A stretch of DNA of 42,900 nt. Origin: JAZSMJ01 sp045535815. GTDB lineage: Bacteria > Bacillota > Clostridia > Oscillospirales > CAG-272. Shown here in pieces: positions 33,103 through 41,389 of this stretch. The DNA lies in assembly GCA_045535815.1 (NCBI GenBank), contig JAZSMJ010000027.1, positions 1 through 42,900 on the forward strand, given 5' to 3'. The translations under genes were made by a program, and so were the position numbers. The notes beneath the pieces were generated by a model. The model was not told the origin of the DNA. It did no database searches and saw only the letters and a list, made by a program, of their open reading frames with translations. How positions within the stretch are numbered: position 1 is the stretch's first letter; every line of letters begins with the position of its first letter.

Positions 33103-33831
33103 GTGAGCGCTGAAAAGAATATACCTGCTTCCGTTATAGCAAGGCTTCCGAGATATCACAGATATCTGCGTGAGCTTATATGCACGGACGTGCGCAGGAT
33201 AAGCTCGCTTGAGCTTTCCCGCATAATGAGGGTCACACCTTCGCAGATAAGGCAGGATCTTGGTTATTTCGGTGGCTTCGGTCAGCAGGGCTACGGATAT
33301 AACGTTAAATACGTTTACACAAAGATATGCGATATACTCGGCGTGACCGGAGGGTTTACTGCCGTAATAATAGGTATAGGAAATTTAGGCAGAGCTCTTG
33401 CGGACGATAAGATATTCGAAAAGCACGGGGTTGAGCTTATCGGTCTTTTCGACTGCGATAAGGAGATAATAGGAAGTGACGTTGCCGGCTTTGAGGTCTA
33501 CGATATAGCCTGCATTTCGGAGTTTTGCAAAAAGCGAAGCGTTGATATTGCGGTGCTGACCGTTCCGAGAACGGCGTGCGTTTCGGTTGCGGCTATGATA
33601 GCAGAGCTTGGCGTTAAGGGAATCTGGAATTTTACCGGCGAGGAGCTGATATCGGGTAAGAATCTGCCCGATTGCAGTATTGCGCTGCAGAACGTCTATC
33701 TTGGGGACAGCTTTCTCAGTCTTTGCTTTGACGTGAAAAAACAAAAGGAATCAGACGTTTTGGATGATAAAAACGGAAAGGAAGAGCTCAGACGGTCAGG
33801 CGCTGAGGGCATTGAGTCAGATGAAGCTTAA
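33103..33831 (+). CDS. rex: Redox-sensing transcriptional repressor Rex, 242 aa
   Basis: Binds DNA when NADH/NAD+ is low and controls fermentation genes. The N-terminal winged helix reads ARLPRYHRYLRELI and ISSLELSRIMRVTPSQIRQD, with GGFGQQGYGYNV following. The NADH-binding Rossmann loop is GIGNLGRAL. WNFTGEELI and the C-terminal helix DSFLSLCFDV are conserved. The open frame begins at TTG 33085, but AGGAGG (33088-33093) is inside it; GTG 33103 at 9 bases is the proper start. A charged tail of about 28 residues extends past the usual end and overlaps the next gene by 11 bases. Confidence 0.95.
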   Translation: MSAEKNIPASVIARLPRYHRYLRELICTDVRRISSLELSRIMRVTPSQIRQDLGYFGGFGQQGYGYNVKYVYTKICDILGVTGGFTAVIIGIGNLGRALADDKIFEKHGVELIGLFDCDKEIIGSDVAGFEVYDIACISEFCKKRSVDIAVLTVPRTACVSVAAMIAELGVKGIWNFTGEELISGKNLPDCSIALQNVYLGDSFLSLCFDVKKQKESDVLDDKNGKEELRRSGAEGIESDEA

Positions 33832-34825
33832 AATGTTATTCGGCAGTGAGGTCATCACGTTGCCGGCAGAAGGAATAAAAAAGAGTATATCGGGCGCTAC
33901 CGAGCAGGAGCTGAGGGTACTGCTCGCACTTGCGGCATATCCCGAATATACCAACTCATACAGCTCTCATATAGGCGATATCGCATCGGTATGCGGTATA
34001 TCCGAGGATGACGTTGAGCGTGCGGTCGGCTTTTGGCGTGGCGCAGGAGCGATAGCTGTAGCAAAGGAATCAAAGTCCAAAAAGGATGTAAAGACAGAGG
34101 AAAGCGCAGAGAAAAAAGAGGAAAAGACTCCTCTTTTAAAGGATGATATTCCCAACTATACCGGCGAAGAGATCGGTAAGATAATTGACTCGAATGCTAC
34201 AGTTAAAAATCTTATAGACGAGTGTCAGAAGCTTGCGGGTAAGATGTTCAATCCGCTTGAGATAAGCAAGGTGGTTGCTCTTTCCGATTATCTCAGGCTT
34301 GAGAACGAGCATATACTTATGCTTTTCGGCTACTGCCGTTCACTTGGCAAGACCTCGGTGCATTACGTTGAAAAAACTGCGTTCAATCTTTATAACGAGG
34401 GTGTTGATACCCTTCAGAAGCTTGAGGAATACATAAAGAATAAAGAAGAGTTCAGCTCTATGGAGGCAAGAATAAGAACTCTATTCGGCCTTGGTACTCG
34501 CTCTCTTACCGCCCGTGAGAAGAATTTTGTCCGCTCGTGGATAGAGGAGCTTCATATGCCCTATGAGCTTGTAGAGAGGGCGTATGAGATCACGGTGGAT
34601 AACACGGACAAGCTCTCGCTTCCTTATCTTAATAAGATACTCAGCAACTGGCACAATGCAGGAATACATACCTTAGAGGATGCTCAGGCGGCGCTTGACG
34701 ATTACAAGAGCAAGAAGGAAGCCTCAAGCACAAGCTCGTTTGATACAGATGAATTCTTTGAGCTTGCGCTCAAGAAAAGCTATGAAAGCATTGAGAAAAA
34801 CAAAAATGCGAAGGAGGGGAAATAA
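33821..34825 (+). CDS. DnaD-domain primosome protein, 334 aa
   Basis: Two-domain protein of the DnaD family. The N-terminal winged-helix-like part has ATEQELRVLLALAAYPEY and SVCGISEDDVERAVGFWRG. A Lys/Glu-rich linker (about 80-105) precedes a DnaD C-domain pair (EISKVVALSDYLRLENEHIL; VRSWIEELHMPYELVERAYE; LPYLNKILSNWH). DnaD remodels origin DNA and helps load the helicase in Firmicutes. The start is ATG 33821 (MKLKML), overlapping the rex stop; the longer frame from 33764 lies mostly inside rex. It is followed immediately by a DnaI-like loader, which supports the role. Confidence 0.87.
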   Translation: MKLKMLFGSEVITLPAEGIKKSISGATEQELRVLLALAAYPEYTNSYSSHIGDIASVCGISEDDVERAVGFWRGAGAIAVAKESKSKKDVKTEESAEKKEEKTPLLKDDIPNYTGEEIGKIIDSNATVKNLIDECQKLAGKMFNPLEISKVVALSDYLRLENEHILMLFGYCRSLGKTSVHYVEKTAFNLYNEGVDTLQKLEEYIKNKEEFSSMEARIRTLFGLGTRSLTAREKNFVRSWIEELHMPYELVERAYEITVDNTDKLSLPYLNKILSNWHNAGIHTLEDAQAALDDYKSKKEASSTSSFDTDEFFELALKKSYESIEKNKNAKEGK

Positions 34826-35803
34826 ATGGCGTACAACAGCAAAAATTATCACAGACTTATGGCTGAATTTGCTACCAAAAAGCGCAATGCCGAGATGGAG
34901 GCTGAGAGCAGGACTGCTCAGCTTCACGAAAAGATCCTCGATCTGCGTATGATAGACAGCGCTCTTTCAAGAACGGGCTTTAGAGTTATGCGAGAAGCAG
35001 GTCTTGGCGGTGACGATCTTGCTCAGCGTATAGAAAATATCAAAAAGGAAAACAAACAGCTTCAGAGCGACAGAATACAGTGCCTTGTCTATAACGGCTA
35101 TCCCGAGGATTATACCGACGTTCATTATGAATGCAGTACCTGCCGTGACAGTGGCTTCGTGGGCACGAAGATGTGCTCTTGCTTCAGAGAGGCGCTTATT
35201 TATGCAGGCTATGAAAGCTCAGGTATCGGAAAGCTTATATCCGAGCAGAGCTTTGATACCTTCTCCCTTGATTATTATAAGGATGATGCAAAAAATTACT
35301 CGAACGCTCAGTCGGTCCTTTCAAAATGTATTGATTACTCAAGGGGAGACAGCGTCAGAGAGGGTGAGAACCTTCTTATGATAGGCAATACCGGACTTGG
35401 AAAGACCCATCTTTCAACCTCGGTTGCAAAGGGGCTTATCGAGGCAGGACTTGACGTTGTTTATGAAACGGCACAAAATATATTTGCCGATTTTGAAAAC
35501 GAAAGATTCAGAGGCTACGGCTATTCCGAGGAGGATCGTGAAACGGACAAGTATTTCGACTGTGACCTTCTGATAATAGACGACCTTGGCACAGAGAGCA
35601 CCAATCAGTTTACGGTAGCCACTCTTTACAATATAATAAACACACGTCTTAATCATAAAAAGTCTATTATGATAAATACAAATCTCGTGCGTGACGAGCT
35701 TCGCCGCCGTTATGCCGACAGAATAACCTCCCGTCTTTTCGGTGAGTTTACCGTCCTTATTATGATGGGACAGGACGTAAGAAGCCAGAAGCTTAAGAAA
35801 TAA
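34826..35803 (+). CDS. DnaI/DnaC-type helicase-loader ATPase, 325 aa
   Basis: An AAA+ ATPase. The N-terminal helical part ends in a Cys-containing segment (CSTCRDSGFVGTKMCSC, at about residues 105-121), a zinc-binding motif as in Bacillus DnaI. Then come Walker A GNTGLGKTHL (about 190-199), Walker B LLIIDDLG and the sensor INTNL. This is the loader fold that places the DnaB helicase on DNA. IstB-like proteins share the ATPase, but the zinc motif and the upstream DnaD neighbour favour DnaI. AAGGAGGGG is 6 bases before the ATG, directly after the DnaD stop. The partner helicase gene is at 15.9 kb. Confidence 0.88.
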   Translation: MAYNSKNYHRLMAEFATKKRNAEMEAESRTAQLHEKILDLRMIDSALSRTGFRVMREAGLGGDDLAQRIENIKKENKQLQSDRIQCLVYNGYPEDYTDVHYECSTCRDSGFVGTKMCSCFREALIYAGYESSGIGKLISEQSFDTFSLDYYKDDAKNYSNAQSVLSKCIDYSRGDSVREGENLLMIGNTGLGKTHLSTSVAKGLIEAGLDVVYETAQNIFADFENERFRGYGYSEEDRETDKYFDCDLLIIDDLGTESTNQFTVATLYNIINTRLNHKKSIMINTNLVRDELRRRYADRITSRLFGEFTVLIMMGQDVRSQKLKK

Positions 35804-35855
35804 TCAAGCAAAGAGCTTTTGGCATATTATAGTAATTACAGGAAATCTTCAGATA

Positions 35856-37214
35856 ATGAACAGTGCAAAATTTGAAAAAAATCTCACCAAGGGAAGCGTT
35901 GTAAAAACGCTTATAGCCTTTTCGCTTCCGTTTTTGTTATCCAATCTGATACAAACGCTTTACAGCGTTGCCGATATGGTGATAGTCGGCAGATTTGCGG
36001 GAACGGCAAGTATGTCGGGGGTAAATATCGGAAGCCAGATAACCATGATAGTCACCAATATGGTGCTTGGTCTTTGCGTTGGAGCAACCGTGCTTATCGC
36101 TCAGTATCTCGGCTCAGGTATGAGAGAGGCGCTGAAGGATACCATAGGAACTCTTCTCACCTTCCTTTTCGGAGTAGCTATCGCCGCAACGATCGTGATG
36201 GTGGCTCTTAAGGAGCCGATACTCCGTCTGATAAAAACACCGCCCGAATCGTTTTCCGAGGCGGATACATATTTCTTTATTACGATGCTGGGAACGGTGT
36301 TTATCTTCGGCTACAATGCGCTCAGTGCCATAATGCGAGGTATGGGAGACAGCAAAAATCCCCTTATATTCGTCGGCATTGCCTGCGTCACAAATATAGT
36401 TCTTGACCTTGTGCTTGTTGCCGTGTTTGATATGGCGGCGGCAGGAGCGGCTATTGCGACCGTTATTTCTCAGGCGGTCTCAATGATACTGTGCATAATC
36501 TATCTGAAGAAAAACGGATTCGTTTTTGACTTTTCTCTTGGCTCAATGAAGATCAAAAGGGACAGACTGCTTATGCTTTTACGCATAGGTATTCCAACCT
36601 CCATACAAAACGTTGCAACGGGCGTATCCTTTCTTTTTCTGACGGCACTTGTAAATGAATACGGTGTAGAGGCTTCAGCGGCAGTCGGAGCGGCAGGCAA
36701 GATGAACGGCTTTGCCATACTTCCCGCAGCAGCGCTCAGCGCATCGATATCAGCCATGAGTGCGCAGAATATCGGAGCTCACGAGGAAAAAAGAGCAGTC
36801 AAGACCATGCTCTCGGGACTTTGTATAGCGATGGGAATAAGCGTGGTCATATTTGCTCTCATCAGCTTTTTCCCCGAGTTCTTCCTCAGGCTTTTTGCGG
36901 ACGATCCGAATATGGTGGTATCGGGCGTTGAATACCTTCGAGCCTTCAGCTTCGACTATCTGTTTGCGCCTGCAATGTTTTGTCTGAACGGACTGTTTAT
37001 AGGTGCAGGGCATACCACGTTTTCGCTTATAAACAACGCTATGTCCGCAGTGCTGATCAGAATTCCGGTTGCCTATATACTCGGAACGGTGATGAAGCTC
37101 GGACTTTTCGGTGTCGGTCTTGCCGCACCGGCAGCGTCGGTCATCTCTCTTGCGGTATGCATAATCTTTTTCTTCAGCGGACACTGGAAGAAGAGAACTA
37201 TAATAAAAAACTGA
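35856..37214 (+). CDS. MATE-family multidrug efflux transporter, 452 aa
   Basis: Twelve hydrophobic segments in two similar halves. The start TLIAFSLPFLLSNLIQTLYSVADMVIVGRF is the typical MATE N-terminus, with MRGMGDSKNP after helix 4 and MSAQNIGAHEEKRAVKTM in the second half. Exports cationic drugs or metabolites using a Na+ or H+ gradient; the substrate cannot be told. It lies 52 bases beyond the helicase-loader gene with no terminator between, so it may be read from the same transcript. Confidence 0.93.
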   Translation: MNSAKFEKNLTKGSVVKTLIAFSLPFLLSNLIQTLYSVADMVIVGRFAGTASMSGVNIGSQITMIVTNMVLGLCVGATVLIAQYLGSGMREALKDTIGTLLTFLFGVAIAATIVMVALKEPILRLIKTPPESFSEADTYFFITMLGTVFIFGYNALSAIMRGMGDSKNPLIFVGIACVTNIVLDLVLVAVFDMAAAGAAIATVISQAVSMILCIIYLKKNGFVFDFSLGSMKIKRDRLLMLLRIGIPTSIQNVATGVSFLFLTALVNEYGVEASAAVGAAGKMNGFAILPAAALSASISAMSAQNIGAHEEKRAVKTMLSGLCIAMGISVVIFALISFFPEFFLRLFADDPNMVVSGVEYLRAFSFDYLFAPAMFCLNGLFIGAGHTTFSLINNAMSAVLIRIPVAYILGTVMKLGLFGVGLAAPAASVISLAVCIIFFFSGHWKKRTIIKN

Positions 37215-37221
37215 AAAAAGA

Positions 37222-37290
37222 AAAATGCGGACAAAAATGTCCGCATAAAACTAAAAAAATCCTTGAAAAAGCTTTCAAAGATTTTATACT
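37222..37290 (-). terminator. Two hairpins ending the spoVG transcript
   Basis: On the minus strand the first stem is AATCTTTGAAA/TTTCAAGGATT followed by TTTTTTAG (about 37253-37286). A second, ATGCGGACA/TGTCCGCAT (37225-37246), is followed by TTTTTCTTTTTT. The second may also close the MATE gene from the other side, although no T-run follows it on the plus strand. Confidence 0.7.
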
Positions 37291-37317
37291 GTCAAAATAT
37301 AAAATGTCGGTAAGATA

Positions 37318-37617
37318 TTACTGTTCGGAAGCGGTCTGTGCCAGCTCCTGTTCGGCGTTTTCAAGTTCCTTGTAATAAGCGTCTATAACTGCGCTCTCAA
37401 GCGTTGCTCTGAAGTCTGCGTTTATCGGGTGAACGATATCTCTGAAAGTGTTGTCAGGGTTCTTTCTGCTGGGCATTACTATAAAGAATTTGTCCCTGGC
37501 GTTGATAACCTTGATATCGTGAACCGCAAGCTGTCCGTCAAACGTTACAGAAGCGATTGCCTTCATAGGTCCTTCATCGTCGAATGTTTTTCTGATTTTT
37601 ATGTCTGTAATATTCAT
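37318..37617 (-). CDS. spoVG: Septation/sporulation regulator SpoVG, 99 aa
   Basis: Small RNA/DNA-binding protein conserved in sporulating Firmicutes. Begins MNITDIKIRKTF, continues AIASVTFDGQLAVHDIKVI, and has the signature VMPSRKNPDNTFRDIVHPI, followed by a helical C-terminus. GGAGG precedes the ATG. TATAAT lies about 50 bases upstream (near 37662), and a loosely SigH-like AAAGAAAAA ... GAATAA sequence lies further out. It is divergent from murC. Identification is certain; promoter class is tentative. Confidence 0.96.
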   Translation of the reverse strand: MNITDIKIRKTFDDEGPMKAIASVTFDGQLAVHDIKVINARDKFFIVMPSRKNPDNTFRDIVHPINADFRATLESAVIDAYYKELENAEQELAQTASEQ

Positions 37618-37839
37618 TACAAGAAACCTCCATGAGAATATGTAATGTCTTCCATGTTTTTATTATACATAATGAATATGAAAATTATTCAAACACAATT
37701 GAATTTTTCTTTGAATAAATTTAATATTTTTTTGCAAAAAATATTTAGCAAATATCAGTTGAATTTTCAATTAGTCGTGAACGGCGACAAATCAATAATA
37801 ATACGGTAAAAAGAATATATTTCCGAGGTCGATTTTTAT

Positions 37840-39222
37840 ATGAAATGCACGGGTGTTTTCAGAAAAGATGAGGTAAAACGAATACTTGACAGTGCTCGCA
37901 GTATCTATTTTATAGGCATAGGCGGAATCAGTATGCATTCTCTTGCTCAGATAGCCAAAATGAGCGGACGGCGTGTTTCCGGAACGGACAAAACAGCTTC
38001 AGATAAGACAAAAATGCTTGAAGAGAGCGGTATTGCAGTTAACTATACTCATAAAGGTGAGAATGTTGACGGTTTCGATGCGGTCGTCTATACCGCTGCA
38101 GTAGCAGGCGGCTGCCCCGAGCTTAGCCGCGCAAGAGAGCTTGGTATACCGTGTATCAAGCGTGCCGAGTTTCTCGGATATATAATGAGCTCGTACAGAA
38201 GCAGAATAGGCGTTTCGGGTATGCACGGCAAGAGCACCGCAACCTCCATGCTTGCATATATATTTATGGAAGCAAATGCAGATCCAACAGTTCTGAGCGG
38301 TGCGGAGCTTGATATTCTCGGCGGTGCTTCAAGGGTAGGCGGAAAAGAGCATTTTCTGTTTGAAGCCTGTGAATATACCGATTCGTTTTTGTCATTCTTC
38401 CCCTCGGTTTCGGTAGTTTTAAACGTCGACTTTGACCATCCCGATTATTTCGAGGATATGGAGCATATATTAAACTCCTTCGGAAGCTATATTTCTCTCG
38501 CCGAAAAAGCGGTCATCAATGCGGACGATGAATATACTCTCCTTTCTGCAGAAAGGAGAGAAGGCAATACTCAGCTTATCACCTTCGGTATTGAAAAAGA
38601 GGCCGATTACCGTGCAGAAAATATTGAATGCAGGGGCGGAAGATATTCGTTTGATATAATTAAAAACGGCGGGTTCTTTACGCATATCACGCTGTCCGTT
38701 GTCGGCAGACATAACGTATACAATGCACTTGCGGTATGTGCGGCATCTGATATCGTCGGAATAGGCGCAGATGCCATAGCGTCGGGGCTTGCAAAATTCA
38801 AGGGTGCTCACCGCAGGCTCGAATACAGAGGCGAGATCGACGGAAGATATATCTACGACGACTATGCCCACCATCCGTTTGAGATAAAGGCAACCCTTGG
38901 CGGAATGAAGGATATGACGCAGGGAAGACTTTGGTGCATTTTCCAGCCGCACACATATTCGAGAACTGCAGAGCTGTTTGATGAATTTTCATCTGCTCTT
39001 GAGGTTGCAGACGGAGTAGTGCTGGTTGATATATACGCCGCTCGTGAGACCAATACCTACGGCGTCACGTCAAAGGCTCTTGCGGAAAAGACGGGAGGAG
39101 CTCTATACGCTCAAAGCTTTGAAGAGGCGGCGAGGATGGCTATGGACGCATCCTCTGTGGGAGATATTATAGTGACTATGGGCGCAGGAGACGTTTATAA
39201 GGTTTTTGATTTTATGAAATAA
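37840..39222 (+). CDS. murC: UDP-N-acetylmuramate--L-alanine ligase, 460 aa
   Basis: Adds L-Ala to UDP-MurNAc in peptidoglycan synthesis. The N-domain IYFIGIGGISMHSLAQI binds UDP-MurNAc. The ATP loop is GMHGKSTATSML (about residues 126-137), where Lys-Ser-Thr is the P-loop. VLNVDFDHPDYF and DDYAHHPFEIKATL are typical of MurC, and the C-terminal domain is complete. Full length. The start at 37840 has a weak ribosome-binding site (GAGG) 12 bases upstream. Monocistronic by its terminator. Confidence 0.96.
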   Translation: MKCTGVFRKDEVKRILDSARSIYFIGIGGISMHSLAQIAKMSGRRVSGTDKTASDKTKMLEESGIAVNYTHKGENVDGFDAVVYTAAVAGGCPELSRARELGIPCIKRAEFLGYIMSSYRSRIGVSGMHGKSTATSMLAYIFMEANADPTVLSGAELDILGGASRVGGKEHFLFEACEYTDSFLSFFPSVSVVLNVDFDHPDYFEDMEHILNSFGSYISLAEKAVINADDEYTLLSAERREGNTQLITFGIEKEADYRAENIECRGGRYSFDIIKNGGFFTHITLSVVGRHNVYNALAVCAASDIVGIGADAIASGLAKFKGAHRRLEYRGEIDGRYIYDDYAHHPFEIKATLGGMKDMTQGRLWCIFQPHTYSRTAELFDEFSSALEVADGVVLVDIYAARETNTYGVTSKALAEKTGGALYAQSFEEAARMAMDASSVGDIIVTMGAGDVYKVFDFMK

Positions 39223-39226
39223 GCAT

Positions 39227-39262
39227 AAAAAGCAGTTCTTTTGTTTGGAAGAACTGCTTTTT
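39227..39262 (+). terminator. Terminator of murC
   Basis: A perfect 14-bp stem AAAAAGCAGTTCTT (39227-39240) / AAGAACTGCTTTTT (39249-39262), followed by ATATTTTT. Confidence 0.92.
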
Positions 39263-39278
39263 ATATTTTTGGCAGAAA

Positions 39279-39480
39279 AAATGTTTTAAAATGTTATTTT
39301 ATTGATGATTTTGTTTTAAATTAACATATATTAAATGCAATAATCTTACAAAAAGACAAAAATAAAAAAATCATTGTATTTAATTTAATAATTTTTGTTG
39401 ACAACTATGTTAAAATATGTTAAAATAATGTAGTATTATAAAAAAATAACATTTTTTGATAACATTAAGCGGATATTATC
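39279..39480 (+). promoter_or_regulatory. Promoter and repeated ATGTTA/TAACAT elements before the DeoR gene
   Basis: TTGACA (39398-39403) and TAAAAT (39421-39426) with 17 bases between form the promoter. The same region holds many ATGTTA or TAACAT copies, including the tandem TATGTTAAAATATGTTAAAA spanning spacer and -10, TTAACATATATTAA upstream and two AACATT copies downstream. I infer autoregulation by the DeoR-type protein. Confidence 0.6.
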
Positions 39481-39501
39481 TGATAAGGACGGTGTTGGGG
39501 T

Positions 39502-40266
39502 TTGAACACTAAAAGAAGAAGCATTATAAGAGAAATTTTGCAGTCTAAGCCGTTTGTTGCGCTCTCTGAGCTTGAGGAAAAGTTCCCGAACGTTTCAAGC
39601 ATGACGCTCAGACGTGATATCGAATGGTTTGAGAGTCAGGGCGAGGCTATAAAGGTAAGGGGCGGTGCCCGTTCAATGAAGTTTATTACAACTTCTATGG
39701 AGGATGCGTTTACCCATCGCCTTAACAAAAATATGATGGCAAAGGAAAAGATAGCGGTAAGGGCTATCGGTTTGATTGAGTCGGGAAGATCGGTCTTCCT
39801 TGATTCCGGTACAACTATGCTCAGACTTGCCTCTCTTCTGCCGGATGAAAGACTTACTATTACCACAACAGGTCCTAACGTTGCGCTTGAGCTTATCAAA
39901 AAGAGCCAGCCGATAGTAAATATAGTCGGCGGTATGCTCAACAGAGCAAACCTTTCAATATCGGGAAATCAGGCTATAAAGTTCCTTGATGAGATTAATA
40001 TTGATATTGCCTTTATCGTGCCCTCCGGTGTATCTGCACAGAACGGTCTTACCAGCGGTAACTACATAGAGTGTGAGCTAAAGCAGCTGGTTGTAAATAA
40101 GGCTAACAAGGTCGTTGTTCTGATAGATTCCTCTAAGCTTGATAAGAGCCTTCCTTACACCTTCTGTAAGCTTGATGACGTTGACGTTATTATCTCGGAC
40201 AGAGAGCTTCCGGATGACATTGTAAGTCAGGCAGAGGCTTCAGGCGTGCAGATGATAATCGCTTGA
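39502..40266 (+). CDS. DeoR/GlpR-family transcriptional regulator, 254 aa
   Basis: The N-terminal winged helix reads RRSIIREILQSKPFVALSELEEKFPNVSSMTLRRDI, the DeoR signature. The sugar-phosphate-isomerase-like sensor domain begins at about residue 75, with SGTTMLRLASLL and the loop IVGGMLNRANLSISG. It responds to a phosphorylated sugar or sugar-derived ligand in known members; the ligand here is unknown. The start codon is TTG at 39502. No metabolic target gene is adjacent; a terminator follows before argC. It is therefore an orphan regulator whose only visible candidate target is its own repeat-rich promoter. Confidence 0.9.
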   Translation: MNTKRRSIIREILQSKPFVALSELEEKFPNVSSMTLRRDIEWFESQGEAIKVRGGARSMKFITTSMEDAFTHRLNKNMMAKEKIAVRAIGLIESGRSVFLDSGTTMLRLASLLPDERLTITTTGPNVALELIKKSQPIVNIVGGMLNRANLSISGNQAIKFLDEINIDIAFIVPSGVSAQNGLTSGNYIECELKQLVVNKANKVVVLIDSSKLDKSLPYTFCKLDDVDVIISDRELPDDIVSQAEASGVQMIIA

Positions 40267-40293
40267 TCAGCCGATTTATATATTAAAACGTAA

Positions 40294-40324
40294 AAAATGC
40301 GAACATCCTTGATGTCCGCATTTT
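40294..40324 (+). terminator. Terminator of the DeoR-family gene
   Basis: Arms AAAATGCGAACATC and GATGTCCGCATTTT pair with a single A-C mismatch around CTT, followed by TTTTGC. Its core resembles the hairpin at 37225-37246. Confidence 0.88.
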
Positions 40325-40361
40325 GCTTTTTGCATAAACTTTGGATATTTTCAAAAAAGTA

Positions 40362-40391
40362 TTGCATTTTTATCTATATGTGTGGTATAAT
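40362..40391 (+). promoter_or_regulatory. Promoter of the argC-argJ-argB operon
   Basis: TTGCAT (40362-40367) and TATAAT (40386-40391) with an 18-base spacer. Downstream, TTATGCATATTTATG is AT-rich and partly symmetrical, as expected of an ArgR box, but this is only suggestive. Confidence 0.65.
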
Positions 40392-40433
40392 TATGCATAT
40401 TTATGAAAAATAATACAAGAAGGAGATAAAGTG

Positions 40434-41372
40434 ATGGCTGAAGGTGCCGCAAAGGTATTTATAGACGGAAGTGTGGGAACTACCGGACTTCGTATAAGAG
40501 AACGAATATCCGAAAGAGACGACGTAGAGCTGATATTGCTTCCCGAGGAATGCAGAAAGGATGCAAATGCCAGACGGGAGGCGCTCAATTCCTGCGATAT
40601 TGCTTTTCTTTGCCTGCCGGATGATGCCGCAAGAGAGGCGGTGTCTATGGTTGAAGCCCCAAACGTTACGATAATAGATGCATCGACAGCCCACCGAACA
40701 GATCCTTCCTTTGCATACGGGTTCCCCGAGCTTTCGCAGGAGCATAGAGATAAGATAGCAAGCTCCAAGCGGATAGCCGTACCGGGCTGTCATGCAAGCG
40801 GATTTATTGCGCTTGTGTATCCGCTGATAGAAAGCGGTATGCTTCCCAAAAACGCAAAGCTGAGCTGTCATTCGCTTACCGGATACAGCGGAGGCGGCAA
40901 AAAGATGATAGAGCAGTATGAAAGCGAAGGAAGAGACGTGTTGCTCAATGCTCCGAGGCAGTACGGACTTACTCAAAGCCATAAGCATCTGCCGGAGATG
41001 AAATACATAACCGGATTGGAAAACAAGCCGATCTTCTGCCCGATAGTTGCCGATTTTTACAGCGGAATGGAGGTAACCGTACCGCTTTTCGCTTCCGATA
41101 TCAGCGGCTCACGTGAGGATATTATAAAGATATACTCCGAAAAGTATTCGCAGGGGCTGGTAAGATACGACGGCGGAGTCTCGGAGGAGGGCTTCCTTTC
41201 TGCAGGTGTGCTCAGCGGAAAGGACAATATGACCGTTTCGGTATACGGCGGTGACGAGAGGATAATTCTTGTTGCGAGATACGATAATCTCGGTAAGGGT
41301 GCGTCCGGGGCGGCGGTAGAGTGTATGAATATAAAGCTCGGTAAGGAACCGACACTCGGACTTGATATATAA
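40434..41372 (+). CDS. argC: N-acetyl-gamma-glutamyl-phosphate reductase, short type, 312 aa
   Basis: Third step of arginine (ornithine) synthesis, reducing acetylglutamyl phosphate to the semialdehyde with NADPH. Begins VFIDGSVGTTGLRIRERI, the dinucleotide-binding loop. The catalytic Cys lies in PGCHASGF (about residue 117), and SLTGYSGGGKKMIEQY follows. The length of about 312 is that of the type 2 ArgC rather than the longer form. ATG 40434 is 7 bases after AAGGAG; a GTG three bases earlier is less likely. First gene of argC-argJ-argB. Confidence 0.95.
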   Translation: MAEGAAKVFIDGSVGTTGLRIRERISERDDVELILLPEECRKDANARREALNSCDIAFLCLPDDAAREAVSMVEAPNVTIIDASTAHRTDPSFAYGFPELSQEHRDKIASSKRIAVPGCHASGFIALVYPLIESGMLPKNAKLSCHSLTGYSGGGKKMIEQYESEGRDVLLNAPRQYGLTQSHKHLPEMKYITGLENKPIFCPIVADFYSGMEVTVPLFASDISGSREDIIKIYSEKYSQGLVRYDGGVSEEGFLSAGVLSGKDNMTVSVYGGDERIILVARYDNLGKGASGAAVECMNIKLGKEPTLGLDI

Positions 41373-41389
41373 AAGCGGAGGTGCTTGAT

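Noticed and set aside
37670..37770. Second copy of the Crp-type palindrome (TTGAATTTTCAA) near murC
   Set aside because: It is imperfect and lies in very AT-rich DNA, so chance similarity is likely.
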